A DNA stretch of 64,000 nucleotides. Origin: an uncultured Christensenellaceae bacterium (GTDB lineage: Bacteria > Bacillota > Clostridia > Christensenellales > Pumilibacteraceae). Below the pieces are notes generated by a model. That model was not told the DNA's origin. It did not search any database and worked only from the letters and a program-made list of their open reading frames with translations. Position 1 is the stretch's first letter. The number at the start of each line of letters is the position of its first letter. The translations under genes and the position numbers were made by a program. Shown here one piece after another: positions 41,167 to 49,961 of the stretch. The stretch covers positions 46,899 to 110,898 of the forward strand of contig CAJULE010000005.1 of assembly GCA_910587445.1 (NCBI GenBank), read 5' to 3'.

Positions 41167-42573
41167 CTATCCTTTCGATTTTGCTTTCACGTCGTCCAAA
41201 TCACCTGCCATGAAAAACGCAGATTCGGGGAACTTGTCGAATTTGCCGTCGAGAATTTCTTTGAAACATTCTACGGTTGTTTTTACATCGACATACTTCC
41301 CTTCCATTCCGGTAAATGATTCCGCCACAAACAAGGGCTGAGAAAAGAATCTTATTATTTTTCGCGCACGATATACCGTACTTTTGTCCTCGTCTCCGAG
41401 CTCTTCCATTCCGAGTATCGAGATAATATCCTGCAACTCTTCGTATCTTTGCAACACTTCCTGCGTTCTGCGTGCGACGTCGTAATGCTCTGCGCCTACG
41501 ATTTCCGGCGTAAGTATTCGGCTTGTGGATTCAAGCGGACTTACTGCGGGATAAATTCCCTGCTCGACCACGCGACGCGACAGCACCGTGGTGGCGTCCA
41601 GGTGCGAAAATACGGTGGCAGGCGCCGGGTCGGTCAAATCGTCGGCGGGAACATAAACCGCCTGTATAGACGTAATAGAGCCGTTCTTTGTGGAAGTAAT
41701 GCGTTCCTGCAAAGCGCCCATTTCGGTGGCAAGCGTAGGCTGATATCCGACCGCAGACGGCATTCTTCCCAAAAGAGCCGAAACCTCGCTGCCCGCTTGT
41801 ACGAATCTGTAGATATTGTCTATAAAAAGCAGTACGTCCTTATTCATTACGTCGCGAAAATACTCGGCAACGGTAAGTCCCGTAAGCGCAACTCTCATTC
41901 TTGCTCCGGGCGGTTCGTTCATCTGTCCGAACACAAGCGCCGTATTTTTCAACACGCCGCTTTCTTTCATATCGGCAATCATTTCATTGCCCTCTCGACT
42001 TCTTTCGCCCACGCCCGTAAATATCGAATAGCCGTCGTGTTCGTGCGCCACGTTGCGTATGAGCTCCATAATGAGGACAGTCTTTCCCACGCCCGCACCG
42101 CCGAACAAACCTATCTTACCGCCCTTTGAGTAAGGAGCCATTAAATCTATTACTTTTATTCCCGTTTCGAGAATTTCGGTCGTAGGCGTTTGGTCGTAAA
42201 ATTTCGGAGCCTTGCGATGGATCGGCCACATTTTATCGCTTTGAACAGCGCCTTCATTATCTATAGGCTCTCCGAGCACGTTTATTACCCGCCCCAAAAC
42301 GCCCTCTCCGACGGGTACGCTTATGGGACTGCCGCTCGCATATACGTCTAACCCTCTGGAAAGTCCCTCCGTTGCTTGCATGGCAAGACAACGGGCTATT
42401 CCTCCGCCGGAATGTAAAAACACCTCCAGGGTGCGATAGCTTTCGTCACCCATATCGATAAGCAATTTTTCACGTATTTTCGGCATATAATATCCGTCGA
42501 ACTTCACGTCGACAACGGGACCGATTACGGAAACTATCTTACCTTTTAAAATGTTTTCACCGTTCACTTTCAT
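41167..42573 (-). CDS. atpD: F1Fo ATP synthase beta subunit
   Basis: Catalytic subunit, 468 residues. P-loop GGAGVGKTVLI, catalytic glutamate in GVGERSREGNEM, Walker B LLFIDNIYRFVQAGSEVS (Tyr replaces the usual Phe of FIDNIFRF), and the arginine-finger partner segment ALLGRMPSAVGYQPTL. The lever motif normally DELSEED reads MEELGDEDK. SD GGAG precedes the ATG by six bases; the ATG overlaps atpG by four. The protein is otherwise ordinary. Confidence 0.98.
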   Translation of the reverse strand: MKVNGENILKGKIVSVIGPVVDVKFDGYYMPKIREKLLIDMGDESYRTLEVFLHSGGGIARCLAMQATEGLSRGLDVYASGSPISVPVGEGVLGRVINVLGEPIDNEGAVQSDKMWPIHRKAPKFYDQTPTTEILETGIKVIDLMAPYSKGGKIGLFGGAGVGKTVLIMELIRNVAHEHDGYSIFTGVGERSREGNEMIADMKESGVLKNTALVFGQMNEPPGARMRVALTGLTVAEYFRDVMNKDVLLFIDNIYRFVQAGSEVSALLGRMPSAVGYQPTLATEMGALQERITSTKNGSITSIQAVYVPADDLTDPAPATVFSHLDATTVLSRRVVEQGIYPAVSPLESTSRILTPEIVGAEHYDVARRTQEVLQRYEELQDIISILGMEELGDEDKSTVYRARKIIRFFSQPLFVAESFTGMEGKYVDVKTTVECFKEILDGKFDKFPESAFFMAGDLDDVKAKSKG

Positions 42574-43448
42574 TTTTTCACTCCGGAAGCAGCCGTCATT
42601 ATATCGGTTATTTCACTCGTCACCATGCTCTGCCTTGCCCTGTTATACTCGAGCTTCAACTTGTCAAGAAGCTCGTCTGCGTTTTTAGTGGCTCCGCTCA
42701 TTGTCGCACGACGCGCGGAATGTTCGGCAGCCTGAGATTGTAACAGACAACCGTATATAATCCCCGTAATGTATTGCGGTATGAGCCTGTTTAACACGCA
42801 ATCGGGAGAAGGCTCGTAGTACAACTCCTTAAGGTAATTTTCTTTTTGCGGAGTTAAATCTTCTTCGTTGCAAAAATCCGCGCTGACGAGTGGCAACAAT
42901 CTCATGTTAACAAGCGACGTTCCTTCTGCCGCTTTCAGTCGAGTATATACAACGAAAGCTTCGTCTATCAGGTTTTTATCGAATTTTTCTATTATGAAAT
43001 CGGCAATCTCGGCAGCATCTTCGATTGTCGGTTCGAAAGTTGCCGTACAAAAATCATCAAAGAGCTCGAATTCTTTTTTTGCAAAATACTCCTTTACAGT
43101 TTGACCCACCGCAATGATTTGAGCATCTGGCTTGCCGTCGATTATTCCGCAAGCATAATCGCATATGTTGTGATTATATCCACCCGCAAGACCTTTATCC
43201 GAAGCGATAACGACATATGCCGCACGAGCGGTGTTTCGCGTTCGAAAACACGGATGGATCCAAGAGGACGTATGGAGAACAATGTCTCCGATGACAGCTC
43301 GCAGTGTTTCGAAATAGTCGGAATTTCGCTCGCTTTTTTCTACGGCTTTACTCATTTTCGAAACGGAAATGGTATCCATTGCGCCTGTAATCTTGCGAGT
43401 GTCCGAAATGACTTTCATTCTCTTTTTGATGTCCGACAGATTGTTCAA
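42570..43448 (-). CDS. atpG: F1Fo ATP synthase gamma subunit
   Basis: Rotor shaft of F1. It has 292 residues: DIKKRMKVISDTRKITGAMDTISVSKMSKAVEK (blocks) forms the N-terminal coiled helix, and the C-terminal SARRATMSGATKNADELLDKLKLEYNRARQ helix closes the shaft. VVIASDKGLAGGYNHNI is the conserved central strand. The start codon appears to be TTG, overlapping the atpA stop, with a weak ribosome site, so translation is probably coupled to atpA. Confidence 0.96.
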   Translation of the reverse strand: MNNLSDIKKRMKVISDTRKITGAMDTISVSKMSKAVEKSERNSDYFETLRAVIGDIVLHTSSWIHPCFRTRNTARAAYVVIASDKGLAGGYNHNICDYACGIIDGKPDAQIIAVGQTVKEYFAKKEFELFDDFCTATFEPTIEDAAEIADFIIEKFDKNLIDEAFVVYTRLKAAEGTSLVNMRLLPLVSADFCNEEDLTPQKENYLKELYYEPSPDCVLNRLIPQYITGIIYGCLLQSQAAEHSARRATMSGATKNADELLDKLKLEYNRARQSMVTSEITDIMTAASGVKK

Positions 43449-44968
43449 TGCTCGTCTTCCTTAAAATAATAGTCGGCAAACGTGCGTACTTCCCTTTCGA
43501 CAGTCAATCCCGCGTCCATGTCCATGTCATTGGTTTTTTCTATTTCATCCACGATATCTGTGCAGTGAATATCCAAATATTCGGTAAATGCTTTAACGAA
43601 ATTGCTTACGCTGTTTGTCGGAATATCCTTGAGAAGCTCTTTCATTGCTATATACAGCACAATAATTTCGTGAGCCGTGTCATAATGACTTCGAACATTC
43701 TGCTTCAAAGCTTCCGTAATGCGCGCTCCCTTTTCAAGCATTGCAGTCGTTTCTCTGTCAAGCTCCGAGCCGAACTGCGCAAAAACCGACAGCTCTCGGT
43801 ATTGCGACAAATAGAGCCTCAGTTTTCCGCTGACCTTTCTTATTCCCTTTACCTGGGCGCTGCCGCCGACACGGGACACAGACAGTCCGACATTGACGGC
43901 TGGTCTGACTCCGGCATTAAACAATTCGCTTTCCAAATATATTTGACCGTCGGTAATCGAAATTACGTTCGTCGGAACATAAGCCGATATGTCTCCCGCT
44001 AAAGTTTCGATTATCGGCAACGCCGTCATGGAACCCCCTCCGTGGGAGTCGTCAAGCTTTGCCGCGCGCTCGAGCAGTCTCGAGTGCAGATAGAAGATAT
44101 CTCCGGGAAAGGCTTCGCGACCCGGCGGCCGCTTTAAAAGCAAACTCATTGCGCGGTATGCGACCGCGTGCTTGGACAAGTCGTCGTAAACAATGAGAAC
44201 GTCTTTTCCCGAATACATCATTTCTTCGGCAATGGCGCAGCCCGTAAACGGCGCTATATATTGCAACGGCGCGGAATCATGTGCCGTCGAACAAACCACA
44301 CAAGTGTATTCGAGTGCTCCGAATCGCTCGAGTGTGTGCACCACGGACCCAACCGTGGACGTCTTTTGTCCTATGGCGACATATACGCAATAGACGTCTT
44401 TTCCCTTCTGATTGAGAATAGTATCGATTGCGATAGATGTTTTTCCTGTTTGTCTGTCGCCGATTATGAGCTCTCTCTGCCCTTTACCAATCGGAATCAT
44501 GGAATCTATGGCAAGAATACCAGTCATAAGCGGCTCGTTCACTTTGGCGCGGTCGGAAATAGACGGCGCGGGCATTTCTATTGCACGCACAGAAGAAGTC
44601 TCGATATCTCCGAGTCCGTCGATAGCGCTCCCGAGAGGATCAACGACGCGTCCGAACATCTCTTTTCCCACAGGCACTTCGACGATATGCCCGGTTGACT
44701 TAACGAGCATATTTGCCGAAACGCTGTCCTCGTCGTCGAGAACTATCGCGCCCACCTCGTCCTCTTCGAGATCGAGAACGATTGCACGATACTTTCCTTC
44801 CACATCGAGAAGCTCTCCGTACTTGGCGCCGGGAAGACCTCCTATTTTGATTACGCCGTCTCCCGAAAAAAGCACTCTGCCCGTAGAATGTGATTTATAG
44901 TCGGGAGAATACTCTTTTATTTCGGAAAACAAAGCGTCGCTTATTTTTTTGTAATCTATCTTGTCCAT
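43445..44968 (-). CDS. atpA: F1Fo ATP synthase alpha subunit
   Basis: Non-catalytic nucleotide-binding subunit, 507 residues from this ATG. P-loop is GDRQTGKTSIAIDTI; LRLYLSQYRELSVFAQFGSELD and the ATP-synthase alpha/beta signature PAVNVGLSVSRVGG follow. The N-terminal helix DKIDYKKISDALFSEIKEY, the usual landing site for the delta N-domain, is kept. An in-frame GTG at 44977 is an alternative start; GTGGAG is only three bases before the chosen ATG. It lies 10 bases after atpH. Confidence 0.96.
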   Translation of the reverse strand: MDKIDYKKISDALFSEIKEYSPDYKSHSTGRVLFSGDGVIKIGGLPGAKYGELLDVEGKYRAIVLDLEEDEVGAIVLDDEDSVSANMLVKSTGHIVEVPVGKEMFGRVVDPLGSAIDGLGDIETSSVRAIEMPAPSISDRAKVNEPLMTGILAIDSMIPIGKGQRELIIGDRQTGKTSIAIDTILNQKGKDVYCVYVAIGQKTSTVGSVVHTLERFGALEYTCVVCSTAHDSAPLQYIAPFTGCAIAEEMMYSGKDVLIVYDDLSKHAVAYRAMSLLLKRPPGREAFPGDIFYLHSRLLERAAKLDDSHGGGSMTALPIIETLAGDISAYVPTNVISITDGQIYLESELFNAGVRPAVNVGLSVSRVGGSAQVKGIRKVSGKLRLYLSQYRELSVFAQFGSELDRETTAMLEKGARITEALKQNVRSHYDTAHEIIVLYIAMKELLKDIPTNSVSNFVKAFTEYLDIHCTDIVDEIEKTNDMDMDAGLTVEREVRTFADYYFKEDEH

Positions 44969-44978
44969 ACGCTCCACT

Positions 44979-45194
44979 CTACTTCAAGTTGCGCTTTATG
45001 ACGGCAAGCTGACCGCGCACGGAAGCATCGTAATATCTGTCGCCGTCAATAACAAGTATCCCGCCTATAAGCGACGGATCGATGTCGTAAACAAATTCGA
45101 CGGATTCCGTATGTTTACTGCGAAAGGCGTTTTCGACTTTGCTCTTCATTTTGTCGTCAAGCGTATCGGAAGAAATGACTTTGATTGCGCTCAT
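44979..45194 (-). CDS. atpH: F1Fo ATP synthase delta subunit, C-terminal domain only
   Basis: A 71-residue product that matches only the last 70 or so residues of delta/OSCP: IDPSLIGGILVIDGDRYYDASVRGQL is the diagnostic end. The normal protein is about 175-180 residues with an N-terminal six-helix domain that binds the alpha N-termini. Here the ATG overlaps the atpF stop (ATGA) and has GGGAGG upstream, and atpF fills all the space before it, so there is no room for the missing domain. An upstream GTG at 45218 would add eight residues only. This looks like a true short gene, because start signals are clean; function as peripheral-stalk joint is inferred. Confidence 0.85.
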   Translation of the reverse strand: MSAIKVISSDTLDDKMKSKVENAFRSKHTESVEFVYDIDPSLIGGILVIDGDRYYDASVRGQLAVIKRNLK

Positions 45195-45754
45195 CGCTCC
45201 TCCCATTGCTCGAGACACTTATCGATTATTTTTTCGTTATCTTTTTTGTCAATCTCACGTTCGAGCACTTTCTCCGCAATATCGACGGCAAGCTTACTTA
45301 CGGTTTCGCGATAATTGTTTTTCATGCGCTCCTTCTCTGCTTCCGTTTCCCGTTTGGCGCTCTCTATAATATTTTCCGCCTGCTTCTTCGCTTCCTCTAT
45401 GGTTGCCTCGGATTTGATTTTCGCCTTATTAGCGGCTTCGACGCTCGCTTTTGCAACTTCTTCTTTTGCTTCGAGCATCATTTTATCATACTTTTCTTTC
45501 GTTTCCACAGCTTCTTTCTCGAGCTTTTTATTCTCTTCGAACACGTCGTCCATTTTTTTCTTGTGATTCGCTATAAGCTTTTTAATGGGCTTATACAGCA
45601 AAAAACGCAATGCGACAATGAGTATGAGTAAATTGACCGTGTGGAACAAAATCTCCCACCAGCCGAGACCGAGGCTTTCGAATACATTAGCGCAAAGCGG
45701 AACAAACTCCGAAAGAGTTTGCCGCATAGGTGACAAAAACAATATACCGCTCAT
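45191..45754 (-). CDS. atpF: F1Fo ATP synthase b subunit
   Basis: Peripheral-stalk subunit, 187 residues. A single membrane helix (about 33-53: EILFHTVNLLILIVALRFLL region) is followed by YKPIKKLIANHKKKMDD and a long charged helix ending TVSKLAVDIAEKVLEREIDKKDNEKIIDK, which is the delta-binding end. The first 30 residues are longer than in most b subunits, and the ribosome site is weak, so a start at Met10 is possible. No delta domain is fused to it. Confidence 0.94.
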   Translation of the reverse strand: MSGILFLSPMRQTLSEFVPLCANVFESLGLGWWEILFHTVNLLILIVALRFLLYKPIKKLIANHKKKMDDVFEENKKLEKEAVETKEKYDKMMLEAKEEVAKASVEAANKAKIKSEATIEEAKKQAENIIESAKRETEAEKERMKNNYRETVSKLAVDIAEKVLEREIDKKDNEKIIDKCLEQWEER

Positions 45755-45765
45755 GATATCGAGTC

Positions 45766-46038
45766 CTACATGACGATAGTCAGAATCGCAATGAATACGC
45801 CGTAAATTGCCGTTGTTTCGGCAAATGCCAAGCCGAGCAGCAACGTGGTGCGTATTTTCTTTTCGGCCTCGGGCTGCCTCGCTATGCCTTCCACAGCTTT
45901 GCCTGTTGCGATACCCATACCGATACCCGCTCCGACGCCCGTAAACGCGGCTATGCCGGCGCCTATCGCCGCATACTCGCCTACTGCCGAAATCAGCATG
46001 GACACAGCGCTCAAAACAGTCATTAAAATCGTACTCAC
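45766..46038 (-). CDS. atpE: F1Fo ATP synthase c subunit
   Basis: Ring-forming proteolipid, 90 residues, two membrane helices. The loop is ARQPEAEKKIR (53-63). The ion-binding Glu is E74 in AFAETTAIYG. T75, T76 and Y79 are as in sodium-binding rings (ETT..Y), but the helix-1 position that is Gln in sodium types is Met here (M41 in GIGMGIATGK), so ion choice is uncertain. The start codon is GTG with GGAGG nine bases upstream. Confidence 0.95.
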   Translation of the reverse strand: MSTILMTVLSAVSMLISAVGEYAAIGAGIAAFTGVGAGIGMGIATGKAVEGIARQPEAEKKIRTTLLLGLAFAETTAIYGVFIAILTIVM

Positions 46039-46053
46039 TGTATAATACCTCCG

Positions 46054-46743
46054 TTATTCCGTAGCTTCCGAAATAAAGCTCATTGACAAAAACATAAAAA
46101 TATAACTCTGTATAAGTGCGTGAAATATCGTGAATATCACGGACGCAAGCGCCGGCAATGCTATTTTAGCAAACCATGGCAAGCTGTAAATAAGATGCAT
46201 GATCAGATATCCGGAAAACACGCTGCCGAACATTCTCAGAGCCATCGAAAACGGTATGACGATATCGGTCAAATCGTTTATCGGATTGGCGAATCGCAAA
46301 AATCTCCGCCACTTTTTTTCTTTGAATCCGTAAAAATTGATCAGAATAAAAGTCGTTATTCCCAAGGCAAGCGTTACATTCAAATCACTCGTAGGCGGTC
46401 TGAGCCCGGTCATTTCGAGTAAAGTCCCGATACATATGAAAGCCGCGGCGGCAAAATACCAAGGCGCTATAAACCTGCTGTTATGCCCCACTGTGGAGAC
46501 CGCATTATCCTCGAACATATTGACGAGAGCTTCCAAGAGCAACCGAAAGCCCGACTTTTTGTCGTAGGTCTTATTCCAACGCGGTATGAACGCAACGCGC
46601 ACCACTACAGCGAAAAGTATCAATACCACAGTAGTGATTGCAGCCGAAATCATAGTGTCCGTAATCTTAAACGGACTACCTTCGAAAAATATTGTTTTCG
46701 GTTGCAACGAAGGCAACTCCATTTCCGATCTTGTTTCGATCAT
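46054..46743 (-). CDS. atpB: F1Fo ATP synthase a subunit
   Basis: Stator part of the ion channel, 229 residues, five or six membrane segments. The essential Arg is R170 in ALRMFGSVFSGYL. Relative to E. coli, Asn214 is Ser (S174) and Glu219 is Tyr (Y179); H208 in FTIFHALIQSYIF lies close to the E. coli His245 site. The open frame runs 24 codons further up, but GGAG before 46743 sets the start. It heads the operon; no atpI is seen. Confidence 0.94.
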   Translation of the reverse strand: MIETRSEMELPSLQPKTIFFEGSPFKITDTMISAAITTVVLILFAVVVRVAFIPRWNKTYDKKSGFRLLLEALVNMFEDNAVSTVGHNSRFIAPWYFAAAAFICIGTLLEMTGLRPPTSDLNVTLALGITTFILINFYGFKEKKWRRFLRFANPINDLTDIVIPFSMALRMFGSVFSGYLIMHLIYSLPWFAKIALPALASVIFTIFHALIQSYIFMFLSMSFISEATE

Positions 46744-46774
46744 AATTGCTCCGTGTCTAAACTTTATCGATACA

Positions 46775-46803
46775 ATTTTACACCCGCAAAAAATATATTG
46801 CAA
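46775..46803 (-). promoter_or_regulatory. Promoter of the atp operon
   Basis: TTGCAA (46798-46803), 17 bases, TAAAAT (46775-46780) on the minus strand, about 30 bases before atpB. A further TATAAA lies near 46910 without a good -35. Confidence 0.6.
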
Positions 46804-46926
46804 GTATTTAAGCACACAAAACTCTCGAATAGACGTGAAATTTTCGATTACAAATTAAAATGCGTTTATCTCAAGCGATTGTATCACCTTTGAATATTGT
46901 GCCGAATTTATAATGCTTTTATTTTG

Positions 46927-47301
46927 TCAGCAATATTTGAGATAGCTGTCGAAAGCGTCTTCGATGTGATTTATTTCGCCGCTTTGAATAAACACTTCGA
47001 CGACGTCGAAACGAACGGGCACATCGTAAAGCCTGAAACGCTTTATGTATTGCGCCGCAACTTGACTGATCTTTTTCCGCTTAGAAAAAGTAACGGCTTC
47101 GGCAGGATACCCGTATCCGAGCCCCGAACGTGTTTTGACTTCGGCAAAGACAAGATCGGTTTCGTTTGTGACTATAAGATCGATTTCACCTATATCCGTT
47201 CGATAATTTTTGTTTAAAATGCGATAACCTTTGCTTATAAAGTACGCTTCTGCGAGACGCTCGCCCCCGTCGCCTATTATTTTATTATCTCTTTTCGACA
47301 T
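46927..47301 (-). CDS. yraN: UPF0102 protein YraN
   Basis: Endonuclease-fold (Holliday junction resolvase-like) protein of unknown role, 124 residues. GDGGERLAEAYFISKGYRILNKNYRTDIGEIDLIVTN (blocks) and VFAEVKTRSG carry the catalytic-type residues E, D and ExK of the PD-(D/E)XK fold. It ends the trmD-side operon, overlapping rnhB by 17 bases. SD AAGGA lies upstream. Confidence 0.92.
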   Translation of the reverse strand: MSKRDNKIIGDGGERLAEAYFISKGYRILNKNYRTDIGEIDLIVTNETDLVFAEVKTRSGLGYGYPAEAVTFSKRKKISQVAAQYIKRFRLYDVPVRFDVVEVFIQSGEINHIEDAFDSYLKYC

Positions 47302-47905
47302 TTTCGAATTTCCTTATGAAAGTGCGACGGTGTATAGGACAGCTTCCGATCGTTCCGATTGCATCGGTGTGCACTTTTGTGCCGTATCCCTTGTTTTTGG
47401 AAAAGCCGTACTGCGGATAAAGCGAATCGTATTCTCTCATTATTCTGTCACGCGTAACTTTCGCTATTATAGACGCGGCAGCTATATTATAGCTTTGAGC
47501 ATCGCCTTTGATAAGCGATTTCGAAGGAACCGAAAGTTCGAGCTTTACGGCGTCGATAAGCATAATCTCGGGCTTAACAGTCATACCGTCGAATGCCCTT
47601 TTCATTCCGAGTTTCGTGGCTTCCAAAATATTGATTTCATCTATTACATCGTGCTCGACAATACCCACTCCGTAAGCAAGCGCTTTGGAAATAATTTCGT
47701 CGAACAACCGCTCTCTGTTTTTTTCCGATACTTTCTTGCTGTCGTTGATCCCGTCTATCATCGAATCGAGCGGCATTATGCAACAAGCGCAAACAACAGG
47801 ACCGGCAAGCGGTCCTCGCCCGGCTTCGTCCATTCCGCCGACAGTACAGGAGAAAGATTTATCGTATTCGAACAATTTAGATGTCGTATTAGATGTCGTA
47901 ATCAT
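47285..47905 (-). CDS. rnhB: Ribonuclease HII
   Basis: Removes RNA from RNA-DNA hybrids and cuts at single ribonucleotides in DNA. It has 206 residues. The DEDD site starts with GGMDEAGRGPLAGPVVCA (Asp-Glu of the first strand), and MLIDAVKLELS and NIAAASIIAKVTRDRIM carry the others. GGAG precedes the ATG. Overlaps rbgA by 17 bases and yraN by 17, so the three genes are tightly packed. Confidence 0.97.
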   Translation of the reverse strand: MITTSNTTSKLFEYDKSFSCTVGGMDEAGRGPLAGPVVCACCIMPLDSMIDGINDSKKVSEKNRERLFDEIISKALAYGVGIVEHDVIDEINILEATKLGMKRAFDGMTVKPEIMLIDAVKLELSVPSKSLIKGDAQSYNIAAASIIAKVTRDRIMREYDSLYPQYGFSKNKGYGTKVHTDAIGTIGSCPIHRRTFIRKFENVEKR

Positions 47906-48740
47906 CGGCGCTCTCCAAAGTTATTTTACCGAGTCTGCCCTTTCTGAAATCGTCGAGCAATGCGCTCGCCATTCTTTCGGTATCAACGACGCCGCCTTTA
48001 AGAATAAAGCCTCTGCGACGCGCCGCAGCTTCGAGAAATTCCTCACCCGACATTTTTTCGTCGACGCTATACCTCGACGCGAGCAAAGATTCGTCATACG
48101 CATTGATTTCGTCGACGAACGCCAATGCCAATTCGAAAATATCGACAACTTCGTCGCGTATGCTACCTATAAATGCCAACCTTTTGGCAACAGTCTGGTC
48201 GGTCAGCTTCGGGTATAACGTCCCGGGTGTGTCCAAAACTTCGAAATAATCGTTTACTTTTACCCACTGTTTTCCGCGCGTTACTCCGGGCTTATTTCCC
48301 GTAACGGTTTTGGACGAACGACAGAGACAGTTGATAATCGTGGATTTACCGCAATTAGGAACCCCTATTACCATTGCGCGTATCGTGGTTTTAACGCCCT
48401 TGTTACGGTACTTTTCGAGCTTTCCGCCGCACAGTCTTTTTGCCGCAGAAGCAATCGCATTTGCGCTTCCGGAGGTCGTACCGACTGCGGTCACAGCCAA
48501 CGAGCGCGAACCCGAAAGCTTTTCGATCCAAATCTTCAGCCTGTTCTCGGCACCCAAATCAGCTTTATTTAACACGTAAATGACGGGCTTTCCCGCCGTC
48601 AATTTGTCAAACTCGGGATTTAAACAGCTGTAAGGAGCTCTCGAATCGAGCACGTATACAACGACGTCCACGAGCTTTATGTCACCGCTCATCATGCGCA
48701 TGGATTTCGACATATGACCGGGGAACCAATTTATGTTCAT
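47889..48740 (-). CDS. rbgA: Ribosome biogenesis GTPase A (YlqF/RbgA)
   Basis: Circularly permuted GTPase for late 50S assembly, 283 residues. It begins INWFPGHMSKSMRMM; G4 is VLNKADL, G1 is GVPNCGKSTIIN (after G4, as in the permuted family), G2 is VTRGKQWV and G3 is LDTPGTL. A C-terminal helical domain (about 200-283) contacts rRNA. SD GGAGG lies upstream. It overlaps trmD by four bases. Confidence 0.95.
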   Translation of the reverse strand: MNINWFPGHMSKSMRMMSGDIKLVDVVVYVLDSRAPYSCLNPEFDKLTAGKPVIYVLNKADLGAENRLKIWIEKLSGSRSLAVTAVGTTSGSANAIASAAKRLCGGKLEKYRNKGVKTTIRAMVIGVPNCGKSTIINCLCRSSKTVTGNKPGVTRGKQWVKVNDYFEVLDTPGTLYPKLTDQTVAKRLAFIGSIRDEVVDIFELALAFVDEINAYDESLLASRYSVDEKMSGEEFLEAAARRRGFILKGGVVDTERMASALLDDFRKGRLGKITLESADDYDI

Positions 48741-49417
48741 TTATCGTCCTCCATAAGATCGGGGCGCAGCTCAAAAGTCAATTTATCCGATTGTTCGCGC
48801 CGCCATTTTTCCACATTTGCGTGATGTCCGCTAAGCAGAATATCCGGCACTTTCATGCCCATGAATTCGGACGGTCGAGTATACTGCGGATATTCGAGAC
48901 GATTGGACGCAAAGCTTTCGTCCCTGTTTGACTGTTCGCTTCCGAGCACGCCGGGCAAAAAGCGCGACAAGGCGTCAATCGTAACCATGGCGGCAAGTTC
49001 TCCGCCCGTAAGAACATAATCGCCTATAGAAATCTCTTCGTCTATACAGAGATCCAAAACGCGCTGATCCACGCCTTCGTAATGACCGCAAAGCAGTATT
49101 ATATCGCGATTTTCCGCGGCGAGCTCACGCGCAACGGCGTCAGTAAGCCGTCTGCCTTTCGGCGACATATAAATACGTTTGCATTTTCGCTCGGGATCGA
49201 CGGCTTGAAAAGCGTCGTAAATAGGCTGCGGCATCATTACCATGCCCGCACCGCCGCCGAACGGATAGTCGTCGCACTTTTGATGCCTGTCCTTAGAATA
49301 TGCACGTATATCGACGGCATGAAATTCGAGTTTGCCGCCGTCGATCGCGCGCCCTATAACGCTGCTTTTCAGACATTCGAACATTTCCGGAAAAAGAGTC
49401 AATACTTCAATCTTCAT
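48737..49417 (-). CDS. trmD: tRNA (guanine37-N1)-methyltransferase
   Basis: Trefoil-knot SPOUT enzyme making m1G37, needed to hold the reading frame. It has 226 residues. MKIEVLTLFPEMFE opens the protein; YPFGGGAGMVM, LLCGHYEGVDQRV and SIGDYVLTGGELA form the knot and SAM site. The ATG at 49417 lies inside the end of rimM (11-base overlap) and has no clear ribosome site, so coupling to rimM is likely. The 12 extra codons to 49453 would be rimM sequence. Confidence 0.96.
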   Translation of the reverse strand: MKIEVLTLFPEMFECLKSSVIGRAIDGGKLEFHAVDIRAYSKDRHQKCDDYPFGGGAGMVMMPQPIYDAFQAVDPERKCKRIYMSPKGRRLTDAVARELAAENRDIILLCGHYEGVDQRVLDLCIDEEISIGDYVLTGGELAAMVTIDALSRFLPGVLGSEQSNRDESFASNRLEYPQYTRPSEFMGMKVPDILLSGHHANVEKWRREQSDKLTFELRPDLMEDDK

Positions 49418-49913
49418 AGACGCTGACCGATCCGAGTTCGCGGGAATCCGCAACGATTATTTTTTTGTCGGTGTCCACCGAAATAAGCAAACGCTTCAAA
49501 AAAGGAAAACGGAATATCTTGCCGTCGGGTGAACGCGCAGTCATGACGTCGGCGGAGCCGTAATTATCGACGCTTGTAACGGTGCCGAAAACATTGCCTT
49601 CGGTATCGATGATTTTGCAATCTATCAAATCGACGATAAAATAACTGTCGTCCTTGGGAGTAACGGCATACAGACGGTCTATGCGGACAAACTTTCCTAT
49701 GAATTTTTCCGCTTCGTTACGATCGTCTATACCTTCGAGCTTCAAAAACACATATCCGCCGATCCTGCACGATTGAATTCGAAAAAGACGATCGTCCAAA
49801 TAGACCGCACGCAATTTGCGAAAACGCATCGGATCGTCGGTAAGGGGCTTGATTTTAAGTTCGCCCCTAACTCCTTGCGGTTTCAAAACTTCGCCGACAA
49901 CGATGTAATCCAT
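49407..49913 (-). CDS. rimM: 16S rRNA processing protein RimM
   Basis: 30S head assembly factor that binds S19. It has 168 residues: the N-terminal beta-barrel with VGEVLKPQGVRGELKIKPLTDDPMRF (blocks) and a PRC-barrel C-domain (about 95-168) with YFIVDLIDCKII. SD GGAG lies upstream. It lies between khpA and trmD, a conserved order. Confidence 0.95.
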   Translation of the reverse strand: MDYIVVGEVLKPQGVRGELKIKPLTDDPMRFRKLRAVYLDDRLFRIQSCRIGGYVFLKLEGIDDRNEAEKFIGKFVRIDRLYAVTPKDDSYFIVDLIDCKIIDTEGNVFGTVTSVDNYGSADVMTARSPDGKIFRFPFLKRLLISVDTDKKIIVADSRELGSVSVYED

Positions 49914-49961
49914 AAAAATCTCCGCATAAAAACCGAGGAAGGTCTCGCCTTCCTCAAAGCC

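Noticed and set aside
45195..45218. Upstream GTG as atpH start
   Set aside because: It lies deep in atpF, has no ribosome site, and adds only eight residues; the ATGA junction at 45194 is better.
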